A DNA stretch of 64,000 nt from Adineta vaga (Eukaryota; Rotifera): the NCBI GenBank assembly GCA_021613535.1, contig CP075493.1, positions 6,758,001 through 6,822,000 of the forward strand, given 5' to 3'. Made by a program: the position numbers and the translations under genes. Under the pieces are notes generated by a model, which saw nothing but the letters and a program-made list of their open reading frames with translations, did not search any database and was not told where the DNA came from. Shown piece by piece: positions 49,325 through 61,200 of the stretch. Each line of letters opens with the position of its first letter. Position 1 is the stretch's first letter.

Positions 49325-52300
49325 ATGTATAACAGACAAAGTTATTTTCTATTATATTTTTTCATACTTCTCATTTTTCCAATTATCTTTACATCTTCTG
49401 TTGTACTCTATCCATCTTTCGAACGTATTGTTGATCAATTAGTATTAAATTCAACATTACCAATATGTACATTATCAACATGTAAAAAAACGTCTCTACA
49501 AGCAAATTTTTCAGCTGTAAATGTTACACACGAAGATTTATTGAAACTATCATTGTATGAAAGAAATTCTCAGAAAAAAAAATCTTCTTCGGAACCATAT
49601 CTTATTGCTTCAACAGGTATCTATCGTGGTAGACGAATAAAATATCGTCAGAATCGTTATATTGATCAATTTCTTGGAGTTTATTATGCTGAATTGCCTC
49701 AATCACTTGAAAAACCTGTTCGAAAACGTTTTAATTATTCATTACAAAATGCGACGAAATTCTCTCCCTATTGTATGCAATCACTACTTATGACGGAAAA
49801 TCTGTCATATGGTTCATTTATAATGCAACATGATTTTCATGAGAATTGTCTTTCATTAAATATCTATCGAGCTGATTTACGTCATGGAGAAAAACAGAAA
49901 GCGATTATGTTATTTTCTCATGGTGGATCGAATCAAATTGGTGGAGGTTCATTATTTGATGGAAGTATTCTAGCTAGTGAAGGTGATATTATTGTGATTA
50001 CAATGAATTTTCGCTTGAATTATCATGGATTTTTATCCAGTGGAGATCAACGAGTTAAAGGTATGAAACTAATAAGCTTATTTGTCAATGAATAATTTGA
50101 TGATGGAGAATGAAAATTATACGAACAGGGTGTTATTTTTTGTCTTTTTGAAAGAAAGTTGAATTAATTTGTACATTCATTCAAGCGTGAAATGTTCTAA
50201 TGTTAGTTCGAAATAGACAGATCATGCCATGTCTTCAAGAAAAAGCTTGAAACTAAGTGTAATCAATAGTTCAAATAATCTCTTCTGAAAAATCTCTCTA
50301 CAAAACTGAGAATACATAGCTAGAATCCAACAGATAATAACCTATACATTTTTCAAAGTCAATAGGAACAATGTTTTGTGTTACGCATGCAATCGCATAG
50401 GGATTACGTCGAGACAATCTTTCAAAAATACTTTTATAGACTGAAACATAATGATCGTCAAATGTATTAATATGATTTGTTTTTCGTCAGGTAATTTTGG
50501 TCTTTGGGATCAATTATTAGCTGTCGAATGGATTTATGCAAATGCTCATCTATTTGGCGGTGATCCTAAACGAATTACTCTAGCTGGACATTCAGCTGGC
50601 GCTGGAAATGCTATGTTAATTCCAGGTAAATTGCATGACCTTTTCGAGTTTGATTCCAATGGAGGTTTTTTTTCACAGCTAGTCACCACTGTCGTGGTAT
50701 GATTAAACGAATTATATCTCAATCTGGTACTGGTTTAGCCCCGTGGAGTGTTAATCGTCGACCAATGAAATTAATTGAACGTTTATCTCGAGAATTTAAT
50801 TGTCAATATCCAGATGAAAATGAAATGTTTGCATGTATAAATAGATTATTACAAGATAAAAATGGTGATTTCTATCGTTTACATTTAAGTCTTAGTATTG
50901 GTAAAGAATATAGTTTTTTTTTTCTTGATACAATTCGTTTTGTTTCTCTTCTCTATAGCTGATGATAATCCGTATCCTGTCATAGATAACGATTTTCTAA
51001 ATAATTCTATTGAAAATATTATTCAAAGTGATATATATCAAAATATTGATTTTCTAACAGGTGTAACTCTGAATGAAGGTCTCTATTTTGCTGAATATCA
51101 CATAGGACATTTCTATGGTGATCTCAATGTTCAATCAGCATCGATTGGTAAACGTCCTACGAGCAAACAAAAACGTTCAATTCAACGACATCCAACAACT
51201 ATCATTCCACCTGATATAATTATTACAAGAGATAAACAAAACGAAAACAAAGATGATCATGATACTGATGAAGAAGAATATCATGATGATGGAACAAGTT
51301 TTGATGATCGAACACATGTTGAACAAATTTTAAATTACGATCCAAACACAGTTCTTGATCAATTCTCTCGTATTGATTATGTTGAACGTTATATAACCGC
51401 AAATTTTCAACAAAGTTCTTGTTTTCTCGAGGAAATTCGAAAACTATATGAACATCCAGGTAACACCGAATAGATCATATTTCTTTCTAAGGAATAAATT
51501 CTCTTCTTTCAGGAAAAGATAATATAACTATACGATTAAATCTTTATATCGATCTGGTTTCGGATCTAATGTTTAACTATCATATGGTTCATTGTTTGAA
51601 TTTACGTTCCCAAATTGTCAATAAAACAACATCAAATTATGCATATATTTACTCTCATCCACCAACATTTAAATCACGAAGTTTATTTCGAGATCATTTA
51701 AAATTATTACCACAAATGATTGGACATTTTGCTGAATTAGGTTAACAATTTGCTTTATAAAAATAAACGAAATAACTTCTTGTTTAGATTATGTTTTCGG
51801 TATACCATTAGCACGTGGTTATCGTCGAATTCATCGAAATGTGAATATGACTTATTATAATTATTCAAATGATGAAGAAAATTTTAGTCGACAACTAATA
51901 CGTTATTGGTCAAATTTTATTAAAACTGGGTTAGTTCAATTTGATGAAAATGTTTGTTTTTTCGTCTAATAGTTTTGTTTCTCTTCAATTAGAAATCCAA
52001 ATAAAGATTCATCATTGATCATACTCGATTCTCAATCGGAATGGAAACCTTATACAGCTTATGAACATAATTATATGTTCTTTCAATTGAATAATATTCG
52101 TAATGAACGTAATTATTATGATTCAATGTATTCATTTTGGTCTCAATGTTTTCAAATGGAATTTCATGGTCAATGTAATCAAAAATATCTTCTCACTAAA
52201 ATGAAGAAACATGTTGTACCATTTATTATTTTACTCTCTGGTTTCTTATTGATTATAATTGTTTATTTTATATGTAGACATTATCAAAAGAAAGAGAGAT

Positions 52301-52350
52301 ATCGAACATCGACGGATATGCAACAATATCCAAATTTTCTTCCTACTTAG
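49325..52350 (+). CDS. Transmembrane cholinesterase/neuroligin-type carboxylesterase
   Basis: Eight exons (49325-50060, 50491-50625, 50679-50900, 50959-51459, 51513-51740, 51788-51929, 51993-52350). A signal peptide/anchor (YFLLYFFILLIFPIIF) is followed by a type-B esterase domain: RYIDQFLGVYYAELP, ENCLSLNIYRADLR, FSHGGSNQIGGGS (oxyanion), NFGLWDQLLAVEWIYANAHL, GGDPKRITLAGHSAGAG (nucleophile Ser), ISQSGT, GVTLNEGLYF (acid Glu) and GHFAELDYVFGIPL (His). All triad residues are present, unlike neuroligins, which lost the Ser. A Lys/Asp-rich insert of about 50 residues lies before the FSRIDYVERY region. One C-terminal membrane helix (FIILLSGFLLIIIVYFIC) and a short cytoplasmic tail give a type I topology. 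An active cell-surface esterase or a neuroligin/gliotactin-like adhesion protein are both possible. Confidence 0.83.
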
Positions 52351-52495
52351 ATATATCGAAATTTTATGTTCTTTTATTATCATAAAATATTATTTCTAGA
52401 AATAAATTAATTGCTCATTCTGTAAAATGAATGTTTAATGATTTGTAATCTTGAATAGAATGTATGATTTACTCAGATTGTTACTTGTTTTGTAT

Positions 52496-53395
52496 TTATT
52501 CATAAACAATATTGGGTGATGAATGGTAAACAACAGTTTTTTGATCATTTCGTCGACGATAGATTGGTTTATCATCATACATGTATTGAATTTCATTACC
52601 ATGATCATCGACATAAATGATTTCTTCTTCATAATTCAATGGTCGATTATTGTGAATATAAGTACGTTTCGAACGATGATAACCTGGAATATTAGTTGAT
52701 GGCATTTCATCAACATAAATATATTCCGTTGTTGGTGATGTCTTTTGAATCATAGTTGATCGACGTGTTGGATGTTCATAAACAATATGTTTCGGTTTTG
52801 ATTCAATGTAATAGGAATGATCAGTTTCTCGAGATGATGAATCACGAATAACTTCAACAATTCGTTTTTCCTTAATAGAAAGGAAAAGTTTAAATAAATG
52901 ATAGGATGATTTGTTGTTATTGTTGTTGAATAAAATGATATCACTTACCTTACGATGATCATTGTATGCATATGAAGGTGATTGTTTTTGTCGATGTATG
53001 AGATGTTCATCACCTTCCGAAGTATTATGTTGTTTAGCAAAACGTACGAGATTTCGTTGTTGATTAGTAGAATGAGGCTGTTTTAATGCAGATCGAATAT
53101 CACTATTTTTTTGTTTTATTTCAATCGATGATGAAGTATTTTTAACAATCGGTTGTTTTCTTGTTTGTCGTTGAGAATTGTTCTGCTCAGGATCGATGTA
53201 AGGAGCTTTTGGATTGATTTGATAATGTTTAGTCGGTAATGTAAATGTATCAGAACGCGACGGTTTTTTACTTACAGCTGTCGGCCGTTGCGGGAAAACT
53301 TTATCAGTTGGTACAAAATTCGACGTTGAAGATGAACCATTTTGATATTTGTTTCGTTGATTGGTTCGAAACTGTTGATGATAACTTTGTGACAT
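52496..53395 (-). CDS. Unrecognised disordered Arg/Ser/Tyr-rich protein
   Basis: An open frame from ATG 53395 to TAA 52496, with a GT-AG intron at 52871-52948 (78 nt, no stop, in frame, so retention is tolerated). The product has no recognised domain: the first half is Ser/Gln/Asn/Lys-rich, and the second has repeated Tyr/Asp/His motifs (EYIYVDEMPS, EEEIIYVDDHGNEIQYMYDD), which could form a short beta-rich or linear-motif region. An upstream exon at 53644-53753 may belong to it. The paired YVDD-type motifs and lack of low-complexity DNA repeats argue for a real protein. Function unknown. Confidence 0.55.
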   Translation of the reverse strand: MSQSYHQQFRTNQRNKYQNGSSSTSNFVPTDKVFPQRPTAVSKKPSRSDTFTLPTKHYQINPKAPYIDPEQNNSQRQTRKQPIVKNTSSSIEIKQKNSDIRSALKQPHSTNQQRNLVRFAKQHNTSEGDEHLIHRQKQSPSYAYNDHRKVSDIILFNNNNNKSSYHLFKLFLSIKEKRIVEVIRDSSSRETDHSYYIESKPKHIVYEHPTRRSTMIQKTSPTTEYIYVDEMPSTNIPGYHRSKRTYIHNNRPLNYEEEIIYVDDHGNEIQYMYDDKPIYRRRNDQKTVVYHSSPNIVYE

Positions 53396-53643
53396 TGAAA
53401 CGAACCTTTTTTTTTCTTTCAAAATTCTATCTAACTGACGAACTATTGATTAAAATCACTCAATAGTATTTTCTAAGACGGTTGCTATTAGTTGTCTGAT
53501 GTAAACATACATTTATTTTCTACCTCAATGTTATTCTCGTTCATTCTTTCTTTCCTTTTTCAATTATTAAGTTTTTTTTGCTGCTTTGTCAATTCCATAG
53601 AAATCATACTCACAAATATTCATTCAAACAAAATGACATTTAC

Positions 53644-53753
53644 CTTTTCTGAACGAACAATAATTTGAGGATGTACAAGAGGTCGAACGATCGGACTGTT
53701 TGTTCTATGATAACTAAATCCACTTGATATTGGCATCGATATTCGACGATGAT
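53644..53753 (-). CDS. Possible upstream exon of the disordered-protein gene
   Basis: Flanked by an acceptor (ctgtag) and donor (gtaaatg) on the minus strand. One frame reads HRRISMPISSGFSYHRTNSP then IVRPLVHPQIIVRSEK, similar in composition to the downstream protein, but that frame does not join the obvious acceptor at about 53405 in phase. Another frame joins in phase but is hydrophobic and odd. The exon is likely real, its linkage is not settled. Confidence 0.4.
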
Positions 53754-54168
53754 CTACAGATGTGTTGGGGACAATTATACAAGATATAGATCACAATAAA
53801 TCCTTCGTATTACTTACAAAGATTTGAAATGAATGTCTGGATGAATGAGAAATTCTATTAAAGATCAGCAAAATATCAAATTGCTAACTCCTTATAACTG
53901 CCGTTTGAAGAATTTTGTTGGCACAATCATGTTGATTTAAAGGTATCATTTACAAAGAAACTGCTGTTATAGTAATCGAATATTTGAAATTAAAAATCGT
54001 GCTCTTTCACATGCTTCTTTCTCATCATCATCATCAAAATTGAATTTTTTGGATTTTACATTTATTTTTTATTAATATAGATGTTTAAACAGGTTTATAT
54101 AAGATTAGGGTAAAATAAAAAGCGAAGAAAAAAAACCGTTTGAAATCAAAGTTTTGAAAAGATTTTTA

Positions 54169-55143
54169 TTCATCTTCTTTGCCACGTTTAATCTGTCGCG
54201 TGAATGCAGCATAATCAAGATTACCTTTTGGATCTAATGGAGCACCTTCAAGCATTTGACTAAACTGTAAAAAAGAAACTATGGATGGAAAAGAAAGAAA
54301 TCAAAGCCTTACTTCCATATCGCTCAATCCTTTGAAAAGAAAAGAAAAACATTAATTAATGAATTGTTGAAAAAAAAACACTTACGATCTTCTGGACGTC
54401 CTTCACTTGTGAGAATTTCTCGTAAACTAAAATAATAAATTGAAAATTTAGTTGATTTGTGTTTTCTATTCGAAGAAGTTTTAACATACGCTTTTTGATT
54501 GATCTGTCCCGTTCCATCTCGATCGAAATTTTTCCATGCATTTAATATAACATTTTCTTCATCAGTACCATTCAATCGATCACCAAATAAAGTTAATAAT
54601 AATGTAAAATTAACTGGACCTTGAGCTTCTTCGAGCATACTTTTTAATTCCGATTCTTTGGGTGATTTACCAAGTGATGCATAGACTTCTTTTAAATCAT
54701 CTAAACTAACCGTACCATCACGATCTTGATCCATAAGATTAAATGCCTATGAAGAAAAACATGTGTACTTTGAATGAAGTCTATATCTATGGCATTACTT
54801 CTTTAAATTCTTGAACTTGTTTTTGATCGAACATAGAAAAAACATTACTTGTAGCACGTTGAGCCTTTTTCTTCATTTTTTTCTATGAAAAAAAACAAAC
54901 AAATTAAAATCACAATAACCTTTTCTTCTTTTTCAAAACTTATTATATGTCAGTAAGGTTTTAAGGAAATATCTGACATGCGAGATGAGAATTAATAAAT
55001 TAATAATGAAAGGAAATAGGTGAACTTACGTTTTCTTTCTACATAGATCCTTTCCTTTTGGATTCAAATGATTAGGAGTAAAACAAAAAAGTTAGGCATT
55101 TGTTTGTTTTTCTCTATTAGCTAGTATTACTTACGTCTGCCAT
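54169..55143 (-). CDS. Myosin regulatory light chain
   Basis: Six exons (55143-55135, 54882-54799, 54746-54490, 54426-54386, 54329-54313, 54264-54169) give 167 residues. The N-terminus KKMKKKAQRATSNVFSMFDQ carries the MLCK/ROCK target site (RATSNVF, Thr and Ser both present). EF-hand 1 (FNLMDQDRDGTVSLDDL) has a complete calcium/magnesium loop as in RLCs, followed by GPVNFTLLLTLFGDRL and a second hand FDRDGTGQINQKALREIL, and the end LDYAAFTRQIKRG. RLC binds the neck of myosin II and controls contraction through phosphorylation. The fifth exon is only 17 nt. The first exon holds just MAD, as in many RLC genes. It resembles the smooth/non-muscle form more than arthropod muscle RLC. Confidence 0.93.
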
Positions 55144-56735
55144 TGTTGAGCGTGAATCGATGTATGTTAATGATGATAGTTATTTATTCTAGTATACACA
55201 ACGAACTGACCGTACTGCTTGAGACTACAAGTAATAGTACACTCGATGTTATCTTCTTTTGCTTTCTTTCGACTCGATGATTTCTTTATTGTTGTTAGAA
55301 AGAGAATTATCTATTTTTGTTCTGTCTTATTTGTGTGTGTAGGTAGAGAATAAAAGAAAATGGATAGCTTCCGTTGATATTCACGTAATTTCTCTTTTGC
55401 GGACATGACGATTATATATGTATGTGTTCTGTGTGTATTAAGTTTGGTGCATATACATTTTCTTGACAAATAGCGAAGGCGCAATGTAACCTAAAACGAG
55501 CTCATCTTTCTTCGCTCCTGTACGCGTAAGGAAACATAAAAGATAGTCTTAATATACTTCTCATAGCTAAGGAAACACTTTCTTCGTGTTTTTTCTCATG
55601 TGGTTATCATTGAAGAGAAGAAATATCACTTGCAATGATCTTGAGGAGAGTTTTTGTTGCTTGATGATAATAGTAAATTAGAAGGCGGATAGATAAACAA
55701 ATAGCAAGTTAATTTTGGATTTACTATCGATGAAACTTTCTATCATATTAGATATTTATCTTACTGAAATAAAAACCAGGCAAATCATTAGATCTGTCTT
55801 CCTGTTGTTGTTGTTTTTGGGGAAAATTTTATAAGCATAGAAATGAAATTTAACTGTCAATTAGATCGTTGTATTGTATGAATCTGTATAGAGTTAATAT
55901 GATCGATGTCAGACGTTACTAATTACGTAGAAATATGAGACTATCAATGTTAATCAACTACTAGTTGATTCCATAAAACATTAGGAAAAAATAATAAACT
56001 AATCATTGACTATTTCCGTAGTTCTGCTTTCAACTAAAGTCAAGGCAAATAAATGCATGAAAATGGTTAGTTTTTAGTTTTACAGTGACAAAGCTGGAGA
56101 TAATAGGAAAACTCATTGCTATAGAGATGTGATTATAAGGATTCGATCTAAAAACAAGACGTATATGATTTTATAAAGAAAGCAATTATCAAATTCTATT
56201 GTACATCATTAGGATTAGATGACATATTTACATGCTTTTATATAAACGAATTCATCTTTTGGCAAACGCTCATCGATTAGTCCATGAATATGACGATTCA
56301 ACATCTTTTCAGTTATACATACTCTTCGTTACTTTTGGGAAAATGCTTTTTTTAAGTCATAGAGAGTGCTGCAAACTTCATTTTGTCGTCTTACGCAAAA
56401 GTGAATGTGTTTACTTTGAGTTTAACTTTGTAATCAATTTTAGTCCGCTGACTTGAAAAACGTCGATTTTGATATTTCATTACTAAAAGTATTTTGGAAT
56501 TTTTTCCATGAAAAGAAAGCTATACAAACAATGGAAGTTTAATATAAATCTAAGAAAATATATTTTCTACACATAATTGAGATTCTGTACAGACACTCTC
56601 CAATGAACCAAGTGAAAATGAAGTATTTTGTCTTAAATTGCGCGTGTGTGTGAAGAGAAAAGGAAAATTGACACAACGAGAACGTTTATTTCAAATTTAA
56701 AAAAAGTTGATTTTTATTACATAAATTTTGTTTTT
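55144..56735. other. Intergenic region, no gene seen
   Basis: About 1.6 kb upstream of the myosin light chain gene. No believable exon, tRNA or repeat family was found. The light chain promoter should lie at the left end. Confidence 0.5.
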
Positions 56736-57325
56736 TCAATGTAGTTTCTGATATTCGATTAGTACATCATTGAATCCATTGGGGAAAAGAAGTAGAGCTC
56801 GCTTTTGACGTAATTTTTCTTCGTCTTCATACAAATTTTGAATCTGCTGAATTTGATCATCGGACACATTCAATTGCTTACCAAATGTATGTATCAATTT
56901 AAGTTCTTTAGGACTAATCTTACATTCACCACCAAATATTCGAAATAAATTATAAATAATACCCATGCGAGTCTTTCGTATATGTGGAACATCAAGATTT
57001 GCAATATCTTTGAACGAAACTGGTTGATATGTTTGAAGTTCATTTAACATTTCTTCAGGCACTCCTAATAAAAATGAATAAGCAATGAAAAAATCAAGAA
57101 TTATCGATCGAATAGATATAAATAAATACCTAATATTGCAGCTCGACCAATAAGATAATTTCGTTCGGAATCATTGACTGTTCTGTTCATTGAAACTACA
57201 TCGATAACTATCTGCATAAAGATTACAACATCTTCAGGACTTGGTAAATGACTAGTATCACCAATCCACTCTTGAAGAAACCATTCCGTTATGATTTTGT
57301 CTCGAGCAATATGATTCGAATTCAT
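56736..57325 (-). CDS. Small all-helical protein, possibly TerB-like
   Basis: Two exons (about 57325-57131 and 57064-56736) give about 174 residues without signal peptide or membrane segment. The first part (VVIFMQIVIDVVSMNRTVND followed by SERNYLIGRAAILGVPEEML) and the second (RKTRMGIIYNLFRIFGGECK, ISPKELKLIHTFGKQLNVSD and DQIQQIQNLYE) look like two copies of the TerB helix-D/E-helix pattern, where an acidic helix end is followed by LxxxAxxLGI. The family call is weak; no catalytic motif is visible. Start chosen at the first in-frame ATG. Confidence 0.5.
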
Positions 57326-58268
57326 CACGTTTGATAACAGTGAAAGAAGAGAAAATAGACAAGTTAGAATGTTTACACGCTGTTTTTGTTTGGAGATATA
57401 CCGAAAGAATAATGAAACTTTCGTCTTATTTTAACCTGCATTTAAGTAAGAGATAGTTGCGGTCAAGGGCGACGTGTCCATCTATTTCTATGTCCTTACA
57501 AAAGAAAAGAAAGGAAAAAGTATAGATACATAAGCGCACACGACATCAATTTGTTAATCATCGATCGACGTTAGATACTATACTATTTACTGACTATAAG
57601 GTACTATAACGGCTGCACATACTTATGAATCACTCAAGCAATTATTCAGCCAAAAAAGGATTAGTCAATGTAATAATAACCAAACTCTATCTTCTCGTTA
57701 ACCTCGATTGTGAACCTAAATAGGATCGATAAGTATATAAAATAAAACTATTTCATTTGAGAAAATAAACATGATCAAATATGTACTAGTCGTACATTTA
57801 AAAACGAATGCGAAATGGATTATTTACAATCATTTTTAACGAAGTATGCACAAATATCGTACATGTCAACATGGATATAGTATTTGATTAATAGGGTGTG
57901 GGTGTGAAAAGAAGAGACTATCGATACCTATCCTCAACGATTTCCTTTTATGATTGAACTTTTGTTGAATATCATGTGCAAAAGTATCCTTTCTTAAAAT
58001 GAACTCTTTTGTGAAACGAAAAAATTACTAATGAAGAATACGTATCTTGAGAGTATACTGACACTCACAATCATACACAGCAGACGAAACTCCATCTCAA
58101 CACATACATTAACGCCATCTTTCTGCATAAACTAACTATTCGCTTCTGTTGAAATCTTCAGACTTCATTATCTTTTATCTTTTTTCATTTTTTCATTAAC
58201 AAAAATACAATACAATACTTTCACTAAAGCGAATTTCTTCTCGTAACAAACAAAATATATTCAATACC
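57326..58268. other. Divergent intergenic region, no gene seen
   Basis: About 940 bp between the TerB-like gene (-) and the F-box gene (+). Promoters of both expected; nothing specific seen. Confidence 0.5.
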
Positions 58269-61200
58269 TTGTATTCTCAACAAACTTCAGTGGAATCTAA
58301 GGCGAATATGTACACATTTACAACATTACCTATAGAACTTGTCTATCGAATTTTGGATCATCTGACTGATTTTACACTATTTAGTTCAATGCAAAATGTC
58401 TGCAAACGTTTTAATCAAATTCTGAACATTTATCATACATATCAAGTAAGTTTCCCACGTGCTTTACCTATTTTCTCGTCTGTTCAAGCACACACGAGTT
58501 TACTCAAAGAAAAAACAAATTTAACAATTTCGAAAAATTTTCCACAAGAGAATCAACCACCACCTTTCCTCACTCACACCTGCTCTTTTCTATCCATGCC
58601 CATAGAATATACCCAGGTCGATCAATCGGATTCCTGGTGGCGAAATCATTTTGGATTCTATCGGTTCTGAATCCAACATTGGATCCTATAGTTTCCAACA
58701 AACCAATACCGACGGATCCGACAGGTGGCCCTATGACCACAATGAAATAAAGCTAAAAAGACCGCTGATATAATTTGCAGCTTCCGGCGGAAATTTTACT
58801 CACGTAATCCGCCACAGATCCATCACCAGGAATCTGACAGGAATTTGTACGAACATTGGATCGCATAGGGTCCTATCCGATCCGTCGATCTGGGTACATC
58901 TTGTTCAACCTGCACTCATGTGTCGAACAAGAATAAAACCGCACAATTATGAATCACCTTTCCCACTTCAAACAAACGTCTCTATTGCAACTGCTAAACA
59001 ATGCAACACCTATCTGTAAAAACCACTGAATAAAATAAACTGAACTCTTTTACATTGCGTCACGACTCAATACTATCCCTAGCAAACCAACTATAAGAAT
59101 CACTATGCAAAACTATTCGAAATCAAAAATTATCATAACATAGAGTACAGTAGTCACCTTTCTCATTTGCCGCTTCGAAGATTAACTCAGTAATAACTAG
59201 AGAAGAAATGACATTTCATTTCGCCCAATGAATCCAAACGAAATACTTTCTGCACTCTTTCACACATCACCGCCACACCTTTTGTATAATGATATATCTA
59301 GTTCAAAAACGTCAATCTAAAGTTTCGATTCTCTTACGTACATTTTCGAAAAAAATACTCTATTCATAGACACTCACCGCACTAAATCTGTGGCACAATC
59401 GAATCGGTGATCAAGGAGCCCAACATATTGGTGATGCCTTGCAAACAAACACAGTAATATTCATTCGAGCCTCACCTAATTGACAGGTTCGTCCTCTGTC
59501 TTGTTTATAGACACTTACCACACTAAATCTCGGGTGGAATCAAATCAGTGAGAAGGGAGCACAACATATTGGTGATGCCTTGCGAACAAACACGGTAATC
59601 TTCATCCGCCCTTCACCTAATTGACATATCCATGCTCTCTCTTTTTCTCGTTTATAGACACTCACCACACTAGATCTCCGAGACAATCAATTCGGCCATC
59701 AAGGAGCACAACATATTGGTGATGCCTTGCGAACAAACACGGTAATCTTCATCCGCTTTTCACCTAATTGACAGGTTCGTCCTCTGTCTTGTTTATAGAC
59801 ACTCACCACACTAAATCTCGAGTGGAATCAAATCAGTGAGAAAGGAGCCCAACATATTGGTGATGCCTTGCGAACAAACACAGTAATATTCATTCGAGCC
59901 TCACCTAATTGACAGGTTCGTCCTCTGTCTTGTTTATAGACACTTACCACACTAAATCTCGGGTGGAATCAAATCGGCCATCAAGGAGCACAACATATTG
60001 GTGATGCCTTGCGAACAAACACGGTAATCTTCATCCGCCCTTCACCTAATTGACATATCCATGCTCTCTTTTTCTCTCGTTTATAGACACTCACCACACT
60101 AGATCTCCGAGACAATCAAATCGGCCATCAAGGAGCACAACATATTGGTGATGCCTTGCGAACAAACACGGTAATCGTCATCCGAGTCTCACCTAATTGA
60201 CACATCCGTGCTCTCTCTTTCTCTCGTTTATAGACACTCACCACACTAAATCTCGGGTGGAATCAAATCAGTGAGAAGGGAGCACAACATATTGGTGATG
60301 CCTTGCGAACAAATACGGTAATCTTCATCCGCCCTTCACCTAATTGACATATCCATGCTCTCTTTTTCTCTCGTTTATAGACACTCACCACACTAGATCT
60401 CCGAGACAATCAAATCGCCCATCAAGGAGCACAACATATTGGTGATGCCTTGCGAACAAACACAGTAATATTCATCCGAGCCTCACCTAATTGACAGGTT
60501 CGTCCTCTGTCTTGTTTATAGACACTTACCACACTAAATCTCGAGTGGAATCAAATCAGTGAGAAAGGAGCCCAACATATTGGTGATGCCTTACGAACAA
60601 ACACCGTAATATTCATTCGCCATTTACCTAATTGACATATCCATGCTCTCTCTTTTTCTCGTTTATAGACACTCACCACACTAAATCTCGGGTGGAATCA
60701 AATCGGCCATCAAGCAGCACAACATATTGGTGATGCCTTGCGAACAAATACGGTAATCTTCATCCGAGCCTCACCTAATTGACACATCCGTGCTCTCTCT
60801 TTCTCTCGTTTATAGACACTCACCACACTAGATCTCCGACGCAGTCAAATCAGTGAGAAAGGAGCCCAACATATTGGTGATGCCTTGCGAACAAACACAG
60901 TAATATTCATTCGAGCCTCACCTAATTGACAGGTTCGTCCTCTGTCTTGTTTATAGACACTTACCACACTAAATCTCGGGTGGAATCAAATCGGCCATCA
61001 AGGAGCACAACATATTGGTGATGCCTTGCGAACAAACACGGTAATCTTCATCCGCCCTTCACCTAATTGGCACATCCATGCTCTCTCTTTTTCTCTCGTT
61101 TATAGACACTCACCACACTAGATCTCCGAGACAATCAAATCGGCCATCAAGGAGCACAACATATTGGTGATGCCTTGCGAACAAACACGGTAATCTTCAT

